From assembly GCF_001042985.1 (NCBI RefSeq), contig NZ_JYKY01000005.1, positions 152,437-216,436 of the forward strand: DNA of 64,000 nucleotides, given 5' to 3'. The stretch's first letter is position 1. Every line of letters begins with the position of its first letter. Made by a program: the position numbers and the translations under genes. The DNA is from Pseudomonas lundensis. Its GTDB lineage: Bacteria; Pseudomonadota; Gammaproteobacteria; Pseudomonadales; Pseudomonadaceae. Below the pieces are notes generated by a model. That model was not told the DNA's origin, made no database searches, and saw only the letters and a program-made list of their open reading frames with translations. Of the stretch, positions 23,971-34,578 are shown piece after piece.

Positions 23971-24642
23971 TTAACGGGTAGAAACCGGGCGCTTGACCCA
24001 CGTCGGCGACACGCTGCTGCCGTTGCCGGTGACGTACAGCACCGCGGCTTCACCGCGCTCCAGGGCGACAGGTTTGAGGTCGCTGACTTTCTTGTCGCCC
24101 TCAAACAGCGCGAAGCTGACTTTCACCGGATTGATTTCACGTTCGCCACGGCCCTTGGCAGCCACGGCCTTGACCACGTCTGTCTTGCCGTCAGCGGTTT
24201 TGAGCGTCAGCGCCTTGTCAGTCAGGTTCTGTACGCGGACCAGGGATTTTTGCTTGTTCTTGAACGGCGGCTCTTCGATCAGTTGCGGTTGGCCGCTGCC
24301 GGTATTGACCAGGGTGTAGTAGTGGTCGGCGCTCAGTTTGACCGGCAGGTTGTGGCTGCCGACTTTGGCGCTGTAGTCACCTTGTGGCAGAAAGCTGAAA
24401 TCGCTGCTGCCTTGTGCCGCAACGTCGTTGAGCGCGGTATTGCCAACGGTGGCGCTGACGGGCTGGTTGCTGGCGTTGAACATGCGCACAAAGCTGGAGC
24501 CCTTGGGCGCGGTCGGGCCGTAGAGGGCGGCATCGCCACCGGCCCAGGCGTGTAACGACAGCAGGCTCATGCCCGCGATCAAGGCAAATGATTTGGCGAG
24601 ACGACGTGGAGCAGGTGTGAATGGCATGGTTTTAATAGTCAT
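23971..24642 (-). CDS. algF: Alginate O-acetylation protein AlgF
   Basis: The 223-residue periplasmic protein has a signal peptide cut after LSLHAWAGG, and two beta-rich halves (ALYGPTAPKGSSFVRMFNAS and LVRVQNLTDKALTLKTADG). AlgF is needed for O-acetylation of alginate with AlgI, AlgJ and AlgX, and is thought to be an adaptor between the membrane acyltransferase and the periplasmic acetyltransferases. It starts 16 bases after the algJ stop. The length fits the family (about 216). Confidence 0.93.
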   Translation of the reverse strand: MTIKTMPFTPAPRRLAKSFALIAGMSLLSLHAWAGGDAALYGPTAPKGSSFVRMFNASNQPVSATVGNTALNDVAAQGSSDFSFLPQGDYSAKVGSHNLPVKLSADHYYTLVNTGSGQPQLIEEPPFKNKQKSLVRVQNLTDKALTLKTADGKTDVVKAVAAKGRGEREINPVKVSFALFEGDKKVSDLKPVALERGEAAVLYVTGNGSSVSPTWVKRPVSTR

Positions 24643-24658
24643 CAGTCGAACCTCTCTT

Positions 24659-25837
24659 TCAGTGTTGCGCCCGGTTGGGCGTCTCGGATTTCGGCGTGTT
24701 TTGCGCCAGTTGCGGGTGGCGTGCGCCCGCTTCTTTCAAGGTCGCGACCCACTGCGGGTCGGCATCACCGATCTCGTTGTCCACCGGCAGGTAACGCTCG
24801 GGGAACTCCCAAATCAGCACCTGTGGCGGGGTGTTCTTGAAGGCATCGCTTTTGAGGTAAGCGAGCATCGGCAGGATCGGACCGTGGCCGTCCTTGGAGT
24901 CGTTGATCACGTCGCTGCGCAGTGCCTGTTTCAGGGCGCCGACGAAGTTCCAGTTGGGGTTGGCGCTGTAGCTGGTACCCACCAGCGTGACGGGCACTTC
25001 GCTGTCAGCGAACAACGCGTCTTCGCTGTCTGCCTCGGCATTGGCCGCGCGGGTGCTGCGTTTTTCCAGCGGCTCGGAAGGCGGCATCAGGTTGCTGAAC
25101 AGCGGGTCCATGGGCAGGAAGCGCTCAAGGTCGCCATTGTGCTGTTCGGTTTTTTCGGCCTCGGTCACAAACTGTTGCGGTTCACCGCTCAGGGGGAACT
25201 GGCTGCCAATCGCAGCGGCCAGTTGCTGGGCCGCGACCTGTGCGCCATCGGGTGTCCAGTGCGTATCGGTGCGCAGGAAGACTTGCGCGCCGCCTTGTTT
25301 GGCCTGTTGCAGCGGGCCCAGCAAGTCGGGGGCAATGATCTGGCTGGCCGCCAGTTGCGCATGGAAGTCACGGTACAGATCGGCGTGAATGCTGGCCGGA
25401 CGCTCGTCACCCATGTGCTCGGGGTACAGGCGCACCTTGGACGGCACCACCGCCATCACCAGCTTCACCCCGTGGGCTTTCAAGGTTTGGCGCACGCCTT
25501 CGACCAGCGCGTAGTTGTCGGCCACGTTTTGCTCGGCGTTGGGCCACGGCTTGAACTCTTCATCGCTGAACAACCAGTGGTTGCGGCCCAGCACCACGCC
25601 GGGACGGCCTTCATTGAACAGGGTGAAATCCAGCGCTGCCCACAGGTTGGTGCCCAACCGCTTGATCGGGAACTCGTCGTCATAGTGGGTCTCGACGGCT
25701 TTGCTCCAGCGACCGTTCAGCACGGTGGCGTCGTCGGTGGTGTTAAATCCCATAAAGCTGCGCAGTGAAATCAACCCCAGGCCCAGCAGCAAGGCGCAGA
25801 AAAAGGCGACGTAGACGATGCGTAATGTTCGATTCAT
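24659..25837 (-). CDS. algJ: Alginate O-acetyltransferase AlgJ
   Basis: The 392-residue type-II membrane protein has an uncleaved N-terminal anchor (IVYVAFFCALLLGLGLISL) and a periplasmic SGNH-like domain. The catalytic pieces are the Asp-His motif TDTHWTPDG and the serine in VTLVGTSYS. It transfers acetyl groups supplied by AlgI, possibly relaying them to AlgX. It starts 12 bases after the algI stop. The closing IWEFPERYLP is shared with AlgX, its paralogue earlier in the operon. Confidence 0.95.
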   Translation of the reverse strand: MNRTLRIVYVAFFCALLLGLGLISLRSFMGFNTTDDATVLNGRWSKAVETHYDDEFPIKRLGTNLWAALDFTLFNEGRPGVVLGRNHWLFSDEEFKPWPNAEQNVADNYALVEGVRQTLKAHGVKLVMAVVPSKVRLYPEHMGDERPASIHADLYRDFHAQLAASQIIAPDLLGPLQQAKQGGAQVFLRTDTHWTPDGAQVAAQQLAAAIGSQFPLSGEPQQFVTEAEKTEQHNGDLERFLPMDPLFSNLMPPSEPLEKRSTRAANAEADSEDALFADSEVPVTLVGTSYSANPNWNFVGALKQALRSDVINDSKDGHGPILPMLAYLKSDAFKNTPPQVLIWEFPERYLPVDNEIGDADPQWVATLKEAGARHPQLAQNTPKSETPNRAQH

Positions 25838-25849
25838 GGTCGGCTCCCC

Positions 25850-27400
25850 TTAGAACTGGAAGTACAGGAACGGCGAGAAGCTTTGCGCCGAGAGTTTGAG
25901 AATCGAGGCGATGAACAGCAGCACGATCAGGGTGCGCATTGCGTAGCGCGGCCAGTCGGCCACCCAGAACGCCGGTTGCACGCTGGCTTCTGTGCCCACG
26001 GTGTAGCCCGGCAGGTGCAGGCTGCCGGGGGCGTCGCCCGGTACGGCTTTGATCAAGCCCGGTTGCGCGGTGGCCGGGCCATCGGCCTCGGTGTTGCGCG
26101 GGGCGTTGGGCGTGCTGTACAGGTCGCGCAGGCCGAAGAACGCCAGCGTCAGGTAAGCCACCACCAGCGTGGCGACTTGCAGGCCGGTGAGGTTGGCGCG
26201 GTTGAGTTCCGACAGCGACCATTCCCCGAAGCTGAACATGGCGCCGTACATGCGACCGGCCACGTGCAGGTTTTCGGCCCGGAAGATCACCCAGCCCATG
26301 ACCACCAGCAGGAAGGTCAGCGCCCAGCGGATCGGGTTCAGCGCGCGCGGCGTGGTGTTGATGCCCAGCGCTTTTTCAATCGCCAGCCACATGCCGTGCC
26401 AGGCGCCCCACACGATGTAGGTGATGTTTGCGCCATGCCACAGACCGCCCAGCAACATGGTCAGGAACAGGTTGCGGTAGGTGATGAGCGTGCCTTTGCG
26501 GTTGCCGCCCAGGGTGATGTAGAGATAGTCACGCAGCCAGGTGGAGAGGCTGATGTGCCAGCGACGCCAGAACTCGGTGATCGACTGACTGATGTACGGC
26601 TGTTTGAAGTTCTCCATGAAGCGGAAACCCATCATCAAGCCCAAACCGATGGCCATGTCGCTGTAGCCCGAAAAGTCGAAATACAGTTGCGCGGTGTAGG
26701 CCAGCGCGCCGAGCCAGGCATCGCCGGTGGTCGGGTTTTGCAAGGCGAAGCAATGATCGGCCACCACCGCCAGCGTGTCGGCGATAAAGACTTTTTTGAT
26801 GAAACCCTGCATGAACCGCGTGGCGCCCTCGCTGAACTTGTCGAGGGTGTGGGTGCGGTTGTTGAACTGGTCGGCCAGGTCGCGAAAGCGCAGCACGGGC
26901 CCGGCGATCAAGTGCGGGAAGATGGCAACAAAAGCCGCGAAATCGATCAGGTTGCGGGTGGCCGGGGTGTCGCCGCGGTACACGTCGATGATGTAGCTGA
27001 TGGACTCGAAGATGTAGAACGAGATGCCGATCGGCAACAGCACGTGGGTGAGGATAAACGGGTCGAGCCCGACCGAACCCATCATCGCGTTGATGCTGTC
27101 GACGCCGAAATTGGCGTACTTGAAGTAGCCCAGAATCCCCAGGTCAATGACCACACCCAGCAACAGCCAGCGTTGCGCGGGTTTGGTGCGTACCCCGGCG
27201 GCACCGACCTTGAGGCCGATCCAGTAGTTCCAGACGGTGACCCCGATGAACAGGGCCAGAAAGTCCACTCGCCACCAGGCATAGAACACGTAGCTGGCGA
27301 CCAGCAGCAACAGGTTGCGATAGCGTTGCCCGCTCAAGTAATACAGGCCGAGGAACACCGGCAAAAATAAAAACAGGAACACATTGGATGAAAAAACCAT
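25850..27400 (-). CDS. algI: Alginate O-acetyltransferase AlgI (MBOAT)
   Basis: The 516-residue membrane-bound O-acyltransferase starts MVFSSNVFLFLFLPVFLGL; the ATG at 27400 is chosen because the upstream extension is low-complexity repeat sequence. About 10-12 membrane helices are seen. The MBOAT block contains the conserved catalytic histidine in LLGGLWHGANITYIVWGAWHG, plus YFDFSGYSDMAIG and FWRRWHISLSTWLRDYLY. It passes acetyl groups across the inner membrane to AlgJ/AlgX. It is separated from algL by about 150 bp with a hairpin repeat, the longest gap within the operon. Confidence 0.95.
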   Translation of the reverse strand: MVFSSNVFLFLFLPVFLGLYYLSGQRYRNLLLLVASYVFYAWWRVDFLALFIGVTVWNYWIGLKVGAAGVRTKPAQRWLLLGVVIDLGILGYFKYANFGVDSINAMMGSVGLDPFILTHVLLPIGISFYIFESISYIIDVYRGDTPATRNLIDFAAFVAIFPHLIAGPVLRFRDLADQFNNRTHTLDKFSEGATRFMQGFIKKVFIADTLAVVADHCFALQNPTTGDAWLGALAYTAQLYFDFSGYSDMAIGLGLMMGFRFMENFKQPYISQSITEFWRRWHISLSTWLRDYLYITLGGNRKGTLITYRNLFLTMLLGGLWHGANITYIVWGAWHGMWLAIEKALGINTTPRALNPIRWALTFLLVVMGWVIFRAENLHVAGRMYGAMFSFGEWSLSELNRANLTGLQVATLVVAYLTLAFFGLRDLYSTPNAPRNTEADGPATAQPGLIKAVPGDAPGSLHLPGYTVGTEASVQPAFWVADWPRYAMRTLIVLLFIASILKLSAQSFSPFLYFQF

Positions 27401-27511
27401 CCTGACCTCTCCGTGTGGACCAACAGTAAAGGGCTCAGCCCCCCCAAACCCCCCCGTGAAAAAATGGGGAGGGTGCATGTGTTTCGTTCAGGGGTGGGTG
27501 TCGTTCGATCG

Positions 27512-27545
27512 ACCCTCACCCCAACCCTCTCCCAGAGGGAGAGGG
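27512..27545. repeat. Hairpin repeat in the algL-algI gap
   Basis: Perfect nine-base arms CCCTCTCCC / GGGAGAGGG with loop AGA are preceded by CCCTCACCCCAA, as in the element at 22373. It starts seven bases beyond the algL stop. Nearby (27440-27475) are C-runs and a G-run of the same flavour. Confidence 0.75.
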
Positions 27546-27551
27546 CCGCTT

Positions 27552-28670
27552 TCAGCCTTTTTCGTGCGCCGGGTCGTAGACCTTGGTCAGGTCCCCGCCC
27601 AGACGAAAGGTTTTGAACGGCTGCATCCCGCGCTTCATCTCAATCACCTCGGGCGCACAGGTGTAGAGCGTGCAAAACGGCTCCAGCCAGGCGAATTTGG
27701 CGTCAACCTTCAAATCGGTCATGTCCGGCGCCTTGCCGTTTTTGGCTTCAAACGACTGCGGGTCTCTCACGCCGCTGAGCACGCGTTCGCCCAAGCGTTT
27801 GAGCGCCGCGTTGTTTTCGTTGCGCAGGTCCACGCCATTGACCAGCGCGAAACTGGCGATCATCGCCAGCGGCGGCAGGGCGTAGTTGTGGTAGGCGAGG
27901 GCGCGTTGCTGGCGCTTGAGTTCGTTGGGCAAAAAGCCTTGGGCGTCGACCTGGTTGGCGCCGACCTTGAACTCTTTCACCGACCAGTCGAACAGGTCGC
28001 GGCGATTGGTGGCGATGGACGTGGCCATCACCGACCAGGCGGCCCAGTACGAATGGTTGTTGGTTTTAGCCAGCGGCAGGTTGTCCCAATCGCTGACCAC
28101 CTGTTCGGCCATTTTGCTGAACCAGGCTTCGATTTCTTTGGCCTGCTGCGGATGCTGCGCCAGCGGTTGCGATTCGGAGAACTTCAGGCGCAGGTACGAC
28201 GACGCCATGCTGCCCAAGGCCCATTTGCGCATCGACTTGCCGGTGTGGTTGAACGCTTTGCTCATCAACGCATCGGCCTGCGCCCAGGCGGTCAACCAGC
28301 CGAGGGTGCATTCCAGTTGCTCCGGGCGGCCATCACGCATGAACTGCATCACCCGCTTGCTGGTGCCGCGCTCAAGGGTGGTGATGCCGGAGGTCGCGTC
28401 GCGAAATGCTTTTTCCGAGACCACGTTAAGCGTCGAACGTGCTTTGTCCGAGCCTTCGTACTTGCTGCGAAATTCCAGCTTGTCGGTGTACGGCTTGGGC
28501 ATCGCGTCGCAGTCGTTTTTGAAATCGCCGGTTTTGAACGCTTCGACCGGGGCGTAATAGCCCTGGGGCGGGCGCAAGGGCGCGGCGGCGTGGGCAGTGC
28601 TGGCAAACATTGCCAGCCCCAGCAAGGTGGGCGCCAGCAGAGTGCGCAGGTTGATCGGTGCAGTGGGCAT
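27552..28670 (-). CDS. algL: Alginate lyase AlgL
   Basis: The 372-residue periplasmic polysaccharide lyase (family PL5) has a signal peptide ending ASTAHA. The catalytic patches are NNHSYWAAW (asparagine-histidine) and [15 protein letters not shown] (arginine, histidine, tyrosine). In the export complex it clears alginate misdirected to the periplasm. I favour the ATG at 28670, with GAGG six bases upstream, over the one at 28682, which overlaps the algX stop. The C-terminal tail VYDPAHEKG is ordinary. Confidence 0.94.
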   Translation of the reverse strand: MPTAPINLRTLLAPTLLGLAMFASTAHAAAPLRPPQGYYAPVEAFKTGDFKNDCDAMPKPYTDKLEFRSKYEGSDKARSTLNVVSEKAFRDATSGITTLERGTSKRVMQFMRDGRPEQLECTLGWLTAWAQADALMSKAFNHTGKSMRKWALGSMASSYLRLKFSESQPLAQHPQQAKEIEAWFSKMAEQVVSDWDNLPLAKTNNHSYWAAWSVMATSIATNRRDLFDWSVKEFKVGANQVDAQGFLPNELKRQQRALAYHNYALPPLAMIASFALVNGVDLRNENNAALKRLGERVLSGVRDPQSFEAKNGKAPDMTDLKVDAKFAWLEPFCTLYTCAPEVIEMKRGMQPFKTFRLGGDLTKVYDPAHEKG

Positions 28671-28678
28671 CAGAAACC

Positions 28679-30121
28679 TCATCGTCCGGCCTGCGCGTTC
28701 AACGGCGCAGAGTGGGAGAAAACGTTGCGTTTGCAGATTTTGGCGTCGACTTTCTGTGCGTCGCCCGCGTCTTCCGGGCCCTGAATCTCAATGGCCAGCA
28801 GGTTCTGGCTGGCCCAGTCTTCATCGGTACGCAGTTCAAAGGCGAAACGCCCGTCTGTGTCGGATGTGGTCGGTTTGTCGATCTTCAGATCTTCATGGCG
28901 ACCGTTCATGTACCAGAGCGTGGCTTGCAGGGTTTTCACCGACGGGTCGGCGAAGCGGATGTCGATTTGGTGGTTGGCGTTGCGCAGGTCTTTGTTGGTG
29001 CTGTTGACCAGCATCTGGTTCTTGCCCGGCTTGAGGGTGGCGCTGCTGCTCATCAACGCCGGTTTGCCTTCGCAACCGTTGTCGAGCAGGGCCATCATCT
29101 GGCGGTAGATGGTTTCCTGATCCAGGCGATACAGCGGCGAAAACTCCCAAATCAGCACCTTGGGCGGGGTTTTCTGAAACTCGTCACTGCCCAGGTACTG
29201 CAACATCGACCCTTCCAGGCCACCGCCGGGGAAGGCCACGTTCAGCACGTCGGCGCCGATGTATTGCTCCAGGAACCCGGCAAAGTTGTAGTTCTTGCCG
29301 CTGTGGCTGGTGCCCACCAGGGTAATTTGCGGGTTGGCATCGTCGCTGAACAAGTCGCCGTCCGCCGCTTCGCCTTTGGGTTCGGTACTGAACTGGTCCA
29401 TGTACTGCACGGCATAACTGGTGCCGCAGAGCTGCCCGGCCATGTTGTGCAGGGTGCCGGTCTTGCCCATGCGCCCGGTGATTTTGGTTTCGAATTCACG
29501 TTGCGGAATGTCGGCAAAGCCGGGGATTTTTTTCACGGTGTCGGCCACGATTTTTGCCGTGCGCTCGGCCCCGTACGGCGTCCAGTGCTGGTCACCGCGG
29601 AAGTAAAAGTCGTGGGCTTGTTGCTCATTGGTCAGGGGCGACAGGTCAGGCACGTAATAGCCCATTTTGGCGAAGCGCCCGAGCATGGCCTGGTAGTTTT
29701 TCAGCGCGGTGTCGTAGTCGAATGAATCGCGCTCGGCCGGCATCAATTTGTTGCGATTGACCAGCCCGCGGGTCGGTTGATACACCACCACCAGCTCCAC
29801 GCCCTTGCTCTTGAAGGCGTCGTGCAGCTGTTGCATGCGTTTGTAACCGGCCGGTGTGGTGTCGAACTCGGTGCGCAGGTCTTCCTGGGTACGGAACAGC
29901 CAGTCGCCCTGGGCCTGAACCAGCGTGGTGAAGTTCTGCTGATAGCGCGTGGTGTAGTTTTTCGCATCGTGGGCGGCAGGGCACAGGTTGCAGCATGCTT
30001 CGGCCGTGAAGGCGGGCGCCTGAACCTCTTCGGCCTGCACACCGGCGGCTGCGCCGAGGATGGCGGCAGTCAGGCCCGACAGGCTCAAAATCTTGATCAG
30101 ATGGAGGGGCATAACAGTCAT
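28679..30121 (-). CDS. algX: Alginate O-acetyltransferase AlgX
   Basis: The 480-residue periplasmic protein has a signal peptide ending GVQA. Its N-terminal SGNH-like domain has [10 protein letters not shown] (Asp-His) and the serine in [10 protein letters not shown]-terminal carbohydrate-binding module runs from about 345 ([15 protein letters not shown]). It is the terminal acetyltransferase and a scaffold of the periplasmic export complex. Paired cysteines EACCNLCPA lie near the N-terminus. It starts two bases after algG ends. Confidence 0.96.
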   Translation of the reverse strand: MTVMPLHLIKILSLSGLTAAILGAAAGVQAEEVQAPAFTAEACCNLCPAAHDAKNYTTRYQQNFTTLVQAQGDWLFRTQEDLRTEFDTTPAGYKRMQQLHDAFKSKGVELVVVYQPTRGLVNRNKLMPAERDSFDYDTALKNYQAMLGRFAKMGYYVPDLSPLTNEQQAHDFYFRGDQHWTPYGAERTAKIVADTVKKIPGFADIPQREFETKITGRMGKTGTLHNMAGQLCGTSYAVQYMDQFSTEPKGEAADGDLFSDDANPQITLVGTSHSGKNYNFAGFLEQYIGADVLNVAFPGGGLEGSMLQYLGSDEFQKTPPKVLIWEFSPLYRLDQETIYRQMMALLDNGCEGKPALMSSSATLKPGKNQMLVNSTNKDLRNANHQIDIRFADPSVKTLQATLWYMNGRHEDLKIDKPTTSDTDGRFAFELRTDEDWASQNLLAIEIQGPEDAGDAQKVDAKICKRNVFSHSAPLNAQAGR

Positions 30122-30123
30122 CC

Positions 30124-31695
30124 TCAGTTGCGCAATTCGGTCTGGCGTTCAACGGGGTCGATCAACACGGCTTTTTGTTGGCGCACCATCAGGTCGAGAA
30201 TTTCGTCCTGACGCTCACCCAAAATGCCGTTGAAGCTGATGCCGCTGGATTTGGTCGGTGCCAGCATCGACACCCGGTACAGCTCGATGCTCAGCGGCGA
30301 ATCAATCGCCAGCGGCCCGCTGCCATTGCCGGCCAGCTCGCCGCCCACCATGATCAGCGACACTTCGGCGTCGAACGGGTCGAGCTCGATGTCGCGGTCG
30401 GTGTCGGTCAGGTCTTTGATGTGGCCGTACACGCCGGTCAGGCCATTGGCCATGGCGATGTTTTCGTACAGGCGGATGTTGACGCTGTTACGCACGCGGA
30501 TGCCGTGGCGGCGGTTGTTGATGACTTTGTTGCCCCACAGCAGGTTATCGCCGCTCTCGTAGAGGGTGATGCCGTCGGTGTGGTTCTGGAAAATCTCGTT
30601 GTCAGCGATCAGGTTGTTCACGCTGTTACGGTCGATCACCAGCCCTGACAGTTTGTTGTCGTGGCTGCGGTTGTTGAAGATGAAGCTGTCGTTCACCTCG
30701 CGGGAAATGATGATCCCGTGCTTGCGCTGGGTGCCGAACACATCGTTCTCGGCAATGATCAGCCCGTGGGAGCGGTCATGGGGGTCGATGCCGTAGACGA
30801 CGTTGTCGCGGTAGGTGTTGCCCTTGACCACGAAGTCGCGGGTTTCGTAGCAATAGAAGCCGTACCACATGTCCGAGAACTCGGAGCCGATAATCCAGCC
30901 GGTGGGCTCGTCGCGCTTGATGACCTTGGCCATGTTGGGCGTGTACTGGGAAATACTCACCCCGTACGACTTACTGTTGGCGTAGCCGAAACTCGCCATT
31001 TTGGTGTTGATGATGTAAGTCTCGGTGCCGCCCCAGGACAGCAGGAACGGGCGAAATTCCTTGGCATCGCGAAAGGTCGCGGGACCATTGGCTTTTTCGC
31101 GCCAGCCGGTGACCTGGGTGTCGCGCACGAACAACTGGCCGTCGTTGACCAGAAATGAACCCGCTTCCTGGGACAGGCGCAGCTCTTGGGTGCTGTTGTC
31201 GATTTCCAGAATGCCCTTGTGCCCGACCACAATCGGCAAGCGCGCCAGGTACACACCCGGTGCGGTCTCGCTGAAGTACTGCTTGGGCACGCGTTTGGCC
31301 AGATCCTTGAGGTTCACGTAGCCGTCATCAATGAAAATCGCCTGCGGAATGCCGCCCTGGCGCACCACCCACTCGGCCATTTTGTTGTCGCCGCCGATGA
31401 AGTCTTTCAGCGCGTCTTCTTGCATCATGCGGCGCACGCTGACTTTACCGGCGGTGCTGCGCACGATTTTGGCCGCAGCCGCTTCGGCGGTGTAACCCGA
31501 GAGGTCGGGCAATGCCGGTTTCGGGATATTCAGCGGTGCGACGGGCGCGGTGCTGACGGTGTAGGTTTTGGCGTGTTGCAGCTCTTTGGCCACGGTCGGT
31601 TTGACCGGCTCGACAGTGGCAAACGTAGTGGTACTGGCCAGCAGCAGAGCGCCGGCCAGCAGGCTGATCGCGCCGATATAAGCAGGATGATTCAT
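30124..31695 (-). CDS. algG: Mannuronan C-5-epimerase AlgG
   Basis: The 523-residue periplasmic right-handed beta-helix protein converts mannuronate to guluronate in the polymer. The catalytic DPHD motif is in VVYGIDPHDRSHGLI, followed by parabectin-like repeats (IFNNRSHDNKLSGLVIDRN, LIADNEIFQNHTDGITLYE). The start is the ATG of MNHPAYIGAISLL, with GGGAG upstream, rather than a longer frame overlapping algE. The signal peptide ends TTTFA. Length agrees with known AlgG (about 540). Confidence 0.95.
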   Translation of the reverse strand: MNHPAYIGAISLLAGALLLASTTTFATVEPVKPTVAKELQHAKTYTVSTAPVAPLNIPKPALPDLSGYTAEAAAAKIVRSTAGKVSVRRMMQEDALKDFIGGDNKMAEWVVRQGGIPQAIFIDDGYVNLKDLAKRVPKQYFSETAPGVYLARLPIVVGHKGILEIDNSTQELRLSQEAGSFLVNDGQLFVRDTQVTGWREKANGPATFRDAKEFRPFLLSWGGTETYIINTKMASFGYANSKSYGVSISQYTPNMAKVIKRDEPTGWIIGSEFSDMWYGFYCYETRDFVVKGNTYRDNVVYGIDPHDRSHGLIIAENDVFGTQRKHGIIISREVNDSFIFNNRSHDNKLSGLVIDRNSVNNLIADNEIFQNHTDGITLYESGDNLLWGNKVINNRRHGIRVRNSVNIRLYENIAMANGLTGVYGHIKDLTDTDRDIELDPFDAEVSLIMVGGELAGNGSGPLAIDSPLSIELYRVSMLAPTKSSGISFNGILGERQDEILDLMVRQQKAVLIDPVERQTELRN

Positions 31696-31721
31696 GTCAC
31701 GCACTCCCGTTGGCGTTGTCA

Positions 31722-33194
31722 TCAAAAGCGCCAGATCACGTCAACGAACGCGCGGTGCATGTACGAATCCACCCCTTTGCCGTACGCATCGCCCGGCTTG
31801 AACACGCCGCCGCGAAAGCGCACCAGCGCCGAAGGTTCATCGATGGACTGGCTCAACGCGGCAGGTAACAGGCCTTGCTTGAAGTACTTGGTCACCACCA
31901 GGTCCATTTCCTGACCGAGGTCTTTTTTGCCGTCCATCATCGGCAGCGCGGTGCTGGCCAGCAGGGCGTCTGTCGGGTCTTCGTTGTTCTGCACGGCATT
32001 GATACCGCTGGCACCGATCGGCTTGTTGCCGTCGACCCGCCAGAATTTGTGGTAGACCAGCGAGGCGTCGTATTCGTCGCGCAATTGCCACGAACCGAAC
32101 AGGCTGGCGCTCTGGATGTTCTGCATTTCGCCCCGGAACGCTTCACCAAAGCGGTGAACCCGCGAGCGTGTACCGGTGAAGTTGGAGCGGTTGCTCTCCA
32201 GACCGGTCTGCTGGTAGTTGGCGCTGGCGCGCGAGTAGGCGGCACCCACTTGCCAGTTCGGGTCCAGACGCAGGCGAACCCCCAGGTCGGTGGCCCAGCC
32301 ATCCACGTCGTCACTGGCTTTGGCGCCAGCAAGGTTGCGGCCGTCCACGGTGGAGGTGGCGAGCTTGTCGCGCTTGCCGCTCATGCCGGTGACGCTGACC
32401 CAATAATTCACCGTGTGGGTGTTGCGGTAGTTGTAGGCGTCGCTGTTGGCTTCGAGGCCGAGCCAGGTCAGGTCGCCGTTCTGGGTTTTGTCCAGTGCGT
32501 CGACTTCTTCACCCTGATGCTTGAGCGAACCATCGTCATGGGTGTGATGGGCGCGCAGGCCGACCCATTGGCCGGGCGTCCACTGCGCCGAAATATCACC
32601 GAACAGGTGCAGGCGGTCTTTGTCTTGCGGGGCCAGTTCGGTCAGGTCGGTGCGGTATTCGCTGAAGCGTTCGGCAGCGCCGAGGTTGGCCTTGAGCAAG
32701 GTGGTGTCAAACGTCCAGGCCAGCGCTTCGATATTGGTGTCGCGCCATGTGCCGTCGTCATTGCGCAGACGCTGGCGACCCAACTTGAGCTGTTCGCCGG
32801 GGTAGGCGGTGAAGCCTTTGTAGCCGACCCAGAATTCGCGCAGGGCCAGGTAGCTTTTGTCCTGTTTGCGCGCATCGCTGCTGCTGTTTTGTTCGGTGTC
32901 CGATTGTTGCAGGGTGTCGGTTTCGATGATGTCGCTGGACGTCACCGCCTGGCCCATGGCGTACGCACTCCAGTTGCCGCGTTCACCGTACACCCAGGGG
33001 CGCAGGTCAAGGCCGATGCCGTTGACGTCGCCGCCACTGCGGGTGCCGAGGTCGCGGTCGTCTTCCGATTGCGCGGTGATCTTGGTTTCCAGGCCGAAGT
33101 TTTTTTCATCGGTCAGCGCCGCCAGGGTCGGGCATGACCACAGCAGGGCGAAGGTCAGGCCGATCCCGGCTTTTACAAAAGGATTCAGGGTCAT
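31722..33194 (-). CDS. algE: Alginate export porin AlgE
   Basis: The 490-residue outer-membrane beta-barrel secretes alginate. The signal peptide ends TLAALTD. The barrel carries many alternating strands ([44 protein letters not shown]) and ends in phenylalanine (AFVDVIWRF), the usual outer-membrane insertion signal. Its start overlaps the algK stop by four bases (ATGA). Confidence 0.95.
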   Translation of the reverse strand: MTLNPFVKAGIGLTFALLWSCPTLAALTDEKNFGLETKITAQSEDDRDLGTRSGGDVNGIGLDLRPWVYGERGNWSAYAMGQAVTSSDIIETDTLQQSDTEQNSSSDARKQDKSYLALREFWVGYKGFTAYPGEQLKLGRQRLRNDDGTWRDTNIEALAWTFDTTLLKANLGAAERFSEYRTDLTELAPQDKDRLHLFGDISAQWTPGQWVGLRAHHTHDDGSLKHQGEEVDALDKTQNGDLTWLGLEANSDAYNYRNTHTVNYWVSVTGMSGKRDKLATSTVDGRNLAGAKASDDVDGWATDLGVRLRLDPNWQVGAAYSRASANYQQTGLESNRSNFTGTRSRVHRFGEAFRGEMQNIQSASLFGSWQLRDEYDASLVYHKFWRVDGNKPIGASGINAVQNNEDPTDALLASTALPMMDGKKDLGQEMDLVVTKYFKQGLLPAALSQSIDEPSALVRFRGGVFKPGDAYGKGVDSYMHRAFVDVIWRF

Positions 33195-34576
33195 AGGGCT
33201 TCCTCGCCGTTTTCTTCGGCCAGCGTCTGCACCGCCAGAGCGTTCTGGCTCAGGGTGGCGCGCAAGGCGTGTTCTTTTTGCAGCAGGCGCTGAGCCGCGG
33301 CGCGTTGATCGGCGGGCAGTTGCTCGTCGAGTTGGGCCGCCAGTTCATTGGCTTGCGGGGTGTTTTGCAGCTTGGCCAACTGGCTGAACACATAGGCGTT
33401 CATGGCGTTGGGCTGCGTGCCCTTGCCCTGGGAGAACAGCTGGGCGATGGCGAAGTCCGCGCTGTTCTGGCCGTTACGTGCCGCTTTGAGCAAATGGTCG
33501 AGGGCTTTTTGCGGGTACACCTGCCCCAGATAGCCGCGACGGTAAAGCTGGCCGAGGTAGTAATCGGCGGCGACTTCTTTGTCCACGGCGCGCTGGAAAT
33601 GCGCTTCAGCTTGCTGCGCATCCGGGGTTAGCCATTTGCCGTCGTAATACAGCTTGCCCAGCAACAGTTCAGCGCGGGGCTGATCGGCCGCGCGGCCGTT
33701 GTCCAGGTATTCCTGCAACTGAGCGACGTCGCCCTGATCGGGGAAGTCGTACAGCAATTGCGCAAGGCTGACCCATGCAGCGGGGTAGGCCGGGGCAATG
33801 TTTTCCAACAGTGAACGGGCCGTCTGCGGGTCGGGTGTGCCCAGGTTCGCATCGGCCAGCACACGGGCCACGCCATCGACTTTTTGCGCCGAGGCGGTGC
33901 CCCGGTTGTAAGCGCTTTGCAGTTGCGAAATCAGCGCGGCCTGTTGCTCGGTGTTGCCTTGTTTCTGGTAGACCGTGGCCAGCTCGACGTAACAACCGTC
34001 GTTGGCGGACAAGGCTTGGCGGCAGATGGACTCGACTTCATCCAGGTGCTGGTCGTAAGTGCCTTCGATGCGGTACAGCGCCACTTGGGCCAGACCGGCC
34101 TGCGGGTAGCCTTCGGCGCGCCACTGGCTGATCTGCTGCTGGGCGTCGATCCGGGGGAAACTCTGCGGGTGCTGCAAATACAGCATTGCCAACGGCGTTA
34201 GGCTGCTGGCGTCGCCACTGGCAAACGCTTGTTGCAGCAACGCTTGCGCCTCGTGCAACTCGGCCTCGCTGGCGCCGGGTTTGGCCGCCAGCAAACGACC
34301 CAGACGAGCCTGAGCGCGGGGCGACGTTTTGGCCGCCTCGCGGTAAGTGGCTTCGGCTTTTTTCAGCTGCTCGGCGTCGCGGCTTTCCATCCAGATATCG
34401 GCCAGACCGACCTGCGCCTCGGTGTAACCCAAGTCCGCCAGCGCCTGATAGTTGCGCTGGGCAGTGGCCGTGTCGCCATTTTTCAGGGCTTCATTGGCCA
34501 GACGCTGATCGGGCAGGCCGGAGCAGCCGGCGAGGGCCAGGGTCAGCAGGCAAAGCGTAGGGAAGGCGTTCTTCAT
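33191..34576 (-). CDS. algK: Alginate secretion lipoprotein AlgK
   Basis: The 461-residue outer-membrane lipoprotein has lipobox LALAGC. It is built of TPR/Sel1-like repeats: [40 protein letters not shown] and [20 protein letters not shown]. It scaffolds the periplasmic complex and helps AlgE localise. The second-last repeat, [24 protein letters not shown], is a clean Sel1 unit. Gaps to neighbours are two bases or an overlap. Confidence 0.94.
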   Translation of the reverse strand: MKNAFPTLCLLTLALAGCSGLPDQRLANEALKNGDTATAQRNYQALADLGYTEAQVGLADIWMESRDAEQLKKAEATYREAAKTSPRAQARLGRLLAAKPGASEAELHEAQALLQQAFASGDASSLTPLAMLYLQHPQSFPRIDAQQQISQWRAEGYPQAGLAQVALYRIEGTYDQHLDEVESICRQALSANDGCYVELATVYQKQGNTEQQAALISQLQSAYNRGTASAQKVDGVARVLADANLGTPDPQTARSLLENIAPAYPAAWVSLAQLLYDFPDQGDVAQLQEYLDNGRAADQPRAELLLGKLYYDGKWLTPDAQQAEAHFQRAVDKEVAADYYLGQLYRRGYLGQVYPQKALDHLLKAARNGQNSADFAIAQLFSQGKGTQPNAMNAYVFSQLAKLQNTPQANELAAQLDEQLPADQRAAAQRLLQKEHALRATLSQNALAVQTLAEENGEEAL

Positions 34577-34578
34577 GA

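Noticed and set aside
25883..27370. A 495-codon frame antisense to algI
   Set aside because: algI is fully conserved on the other strand; the antisense protein is rich in Gln, Arg and His with no motifs.
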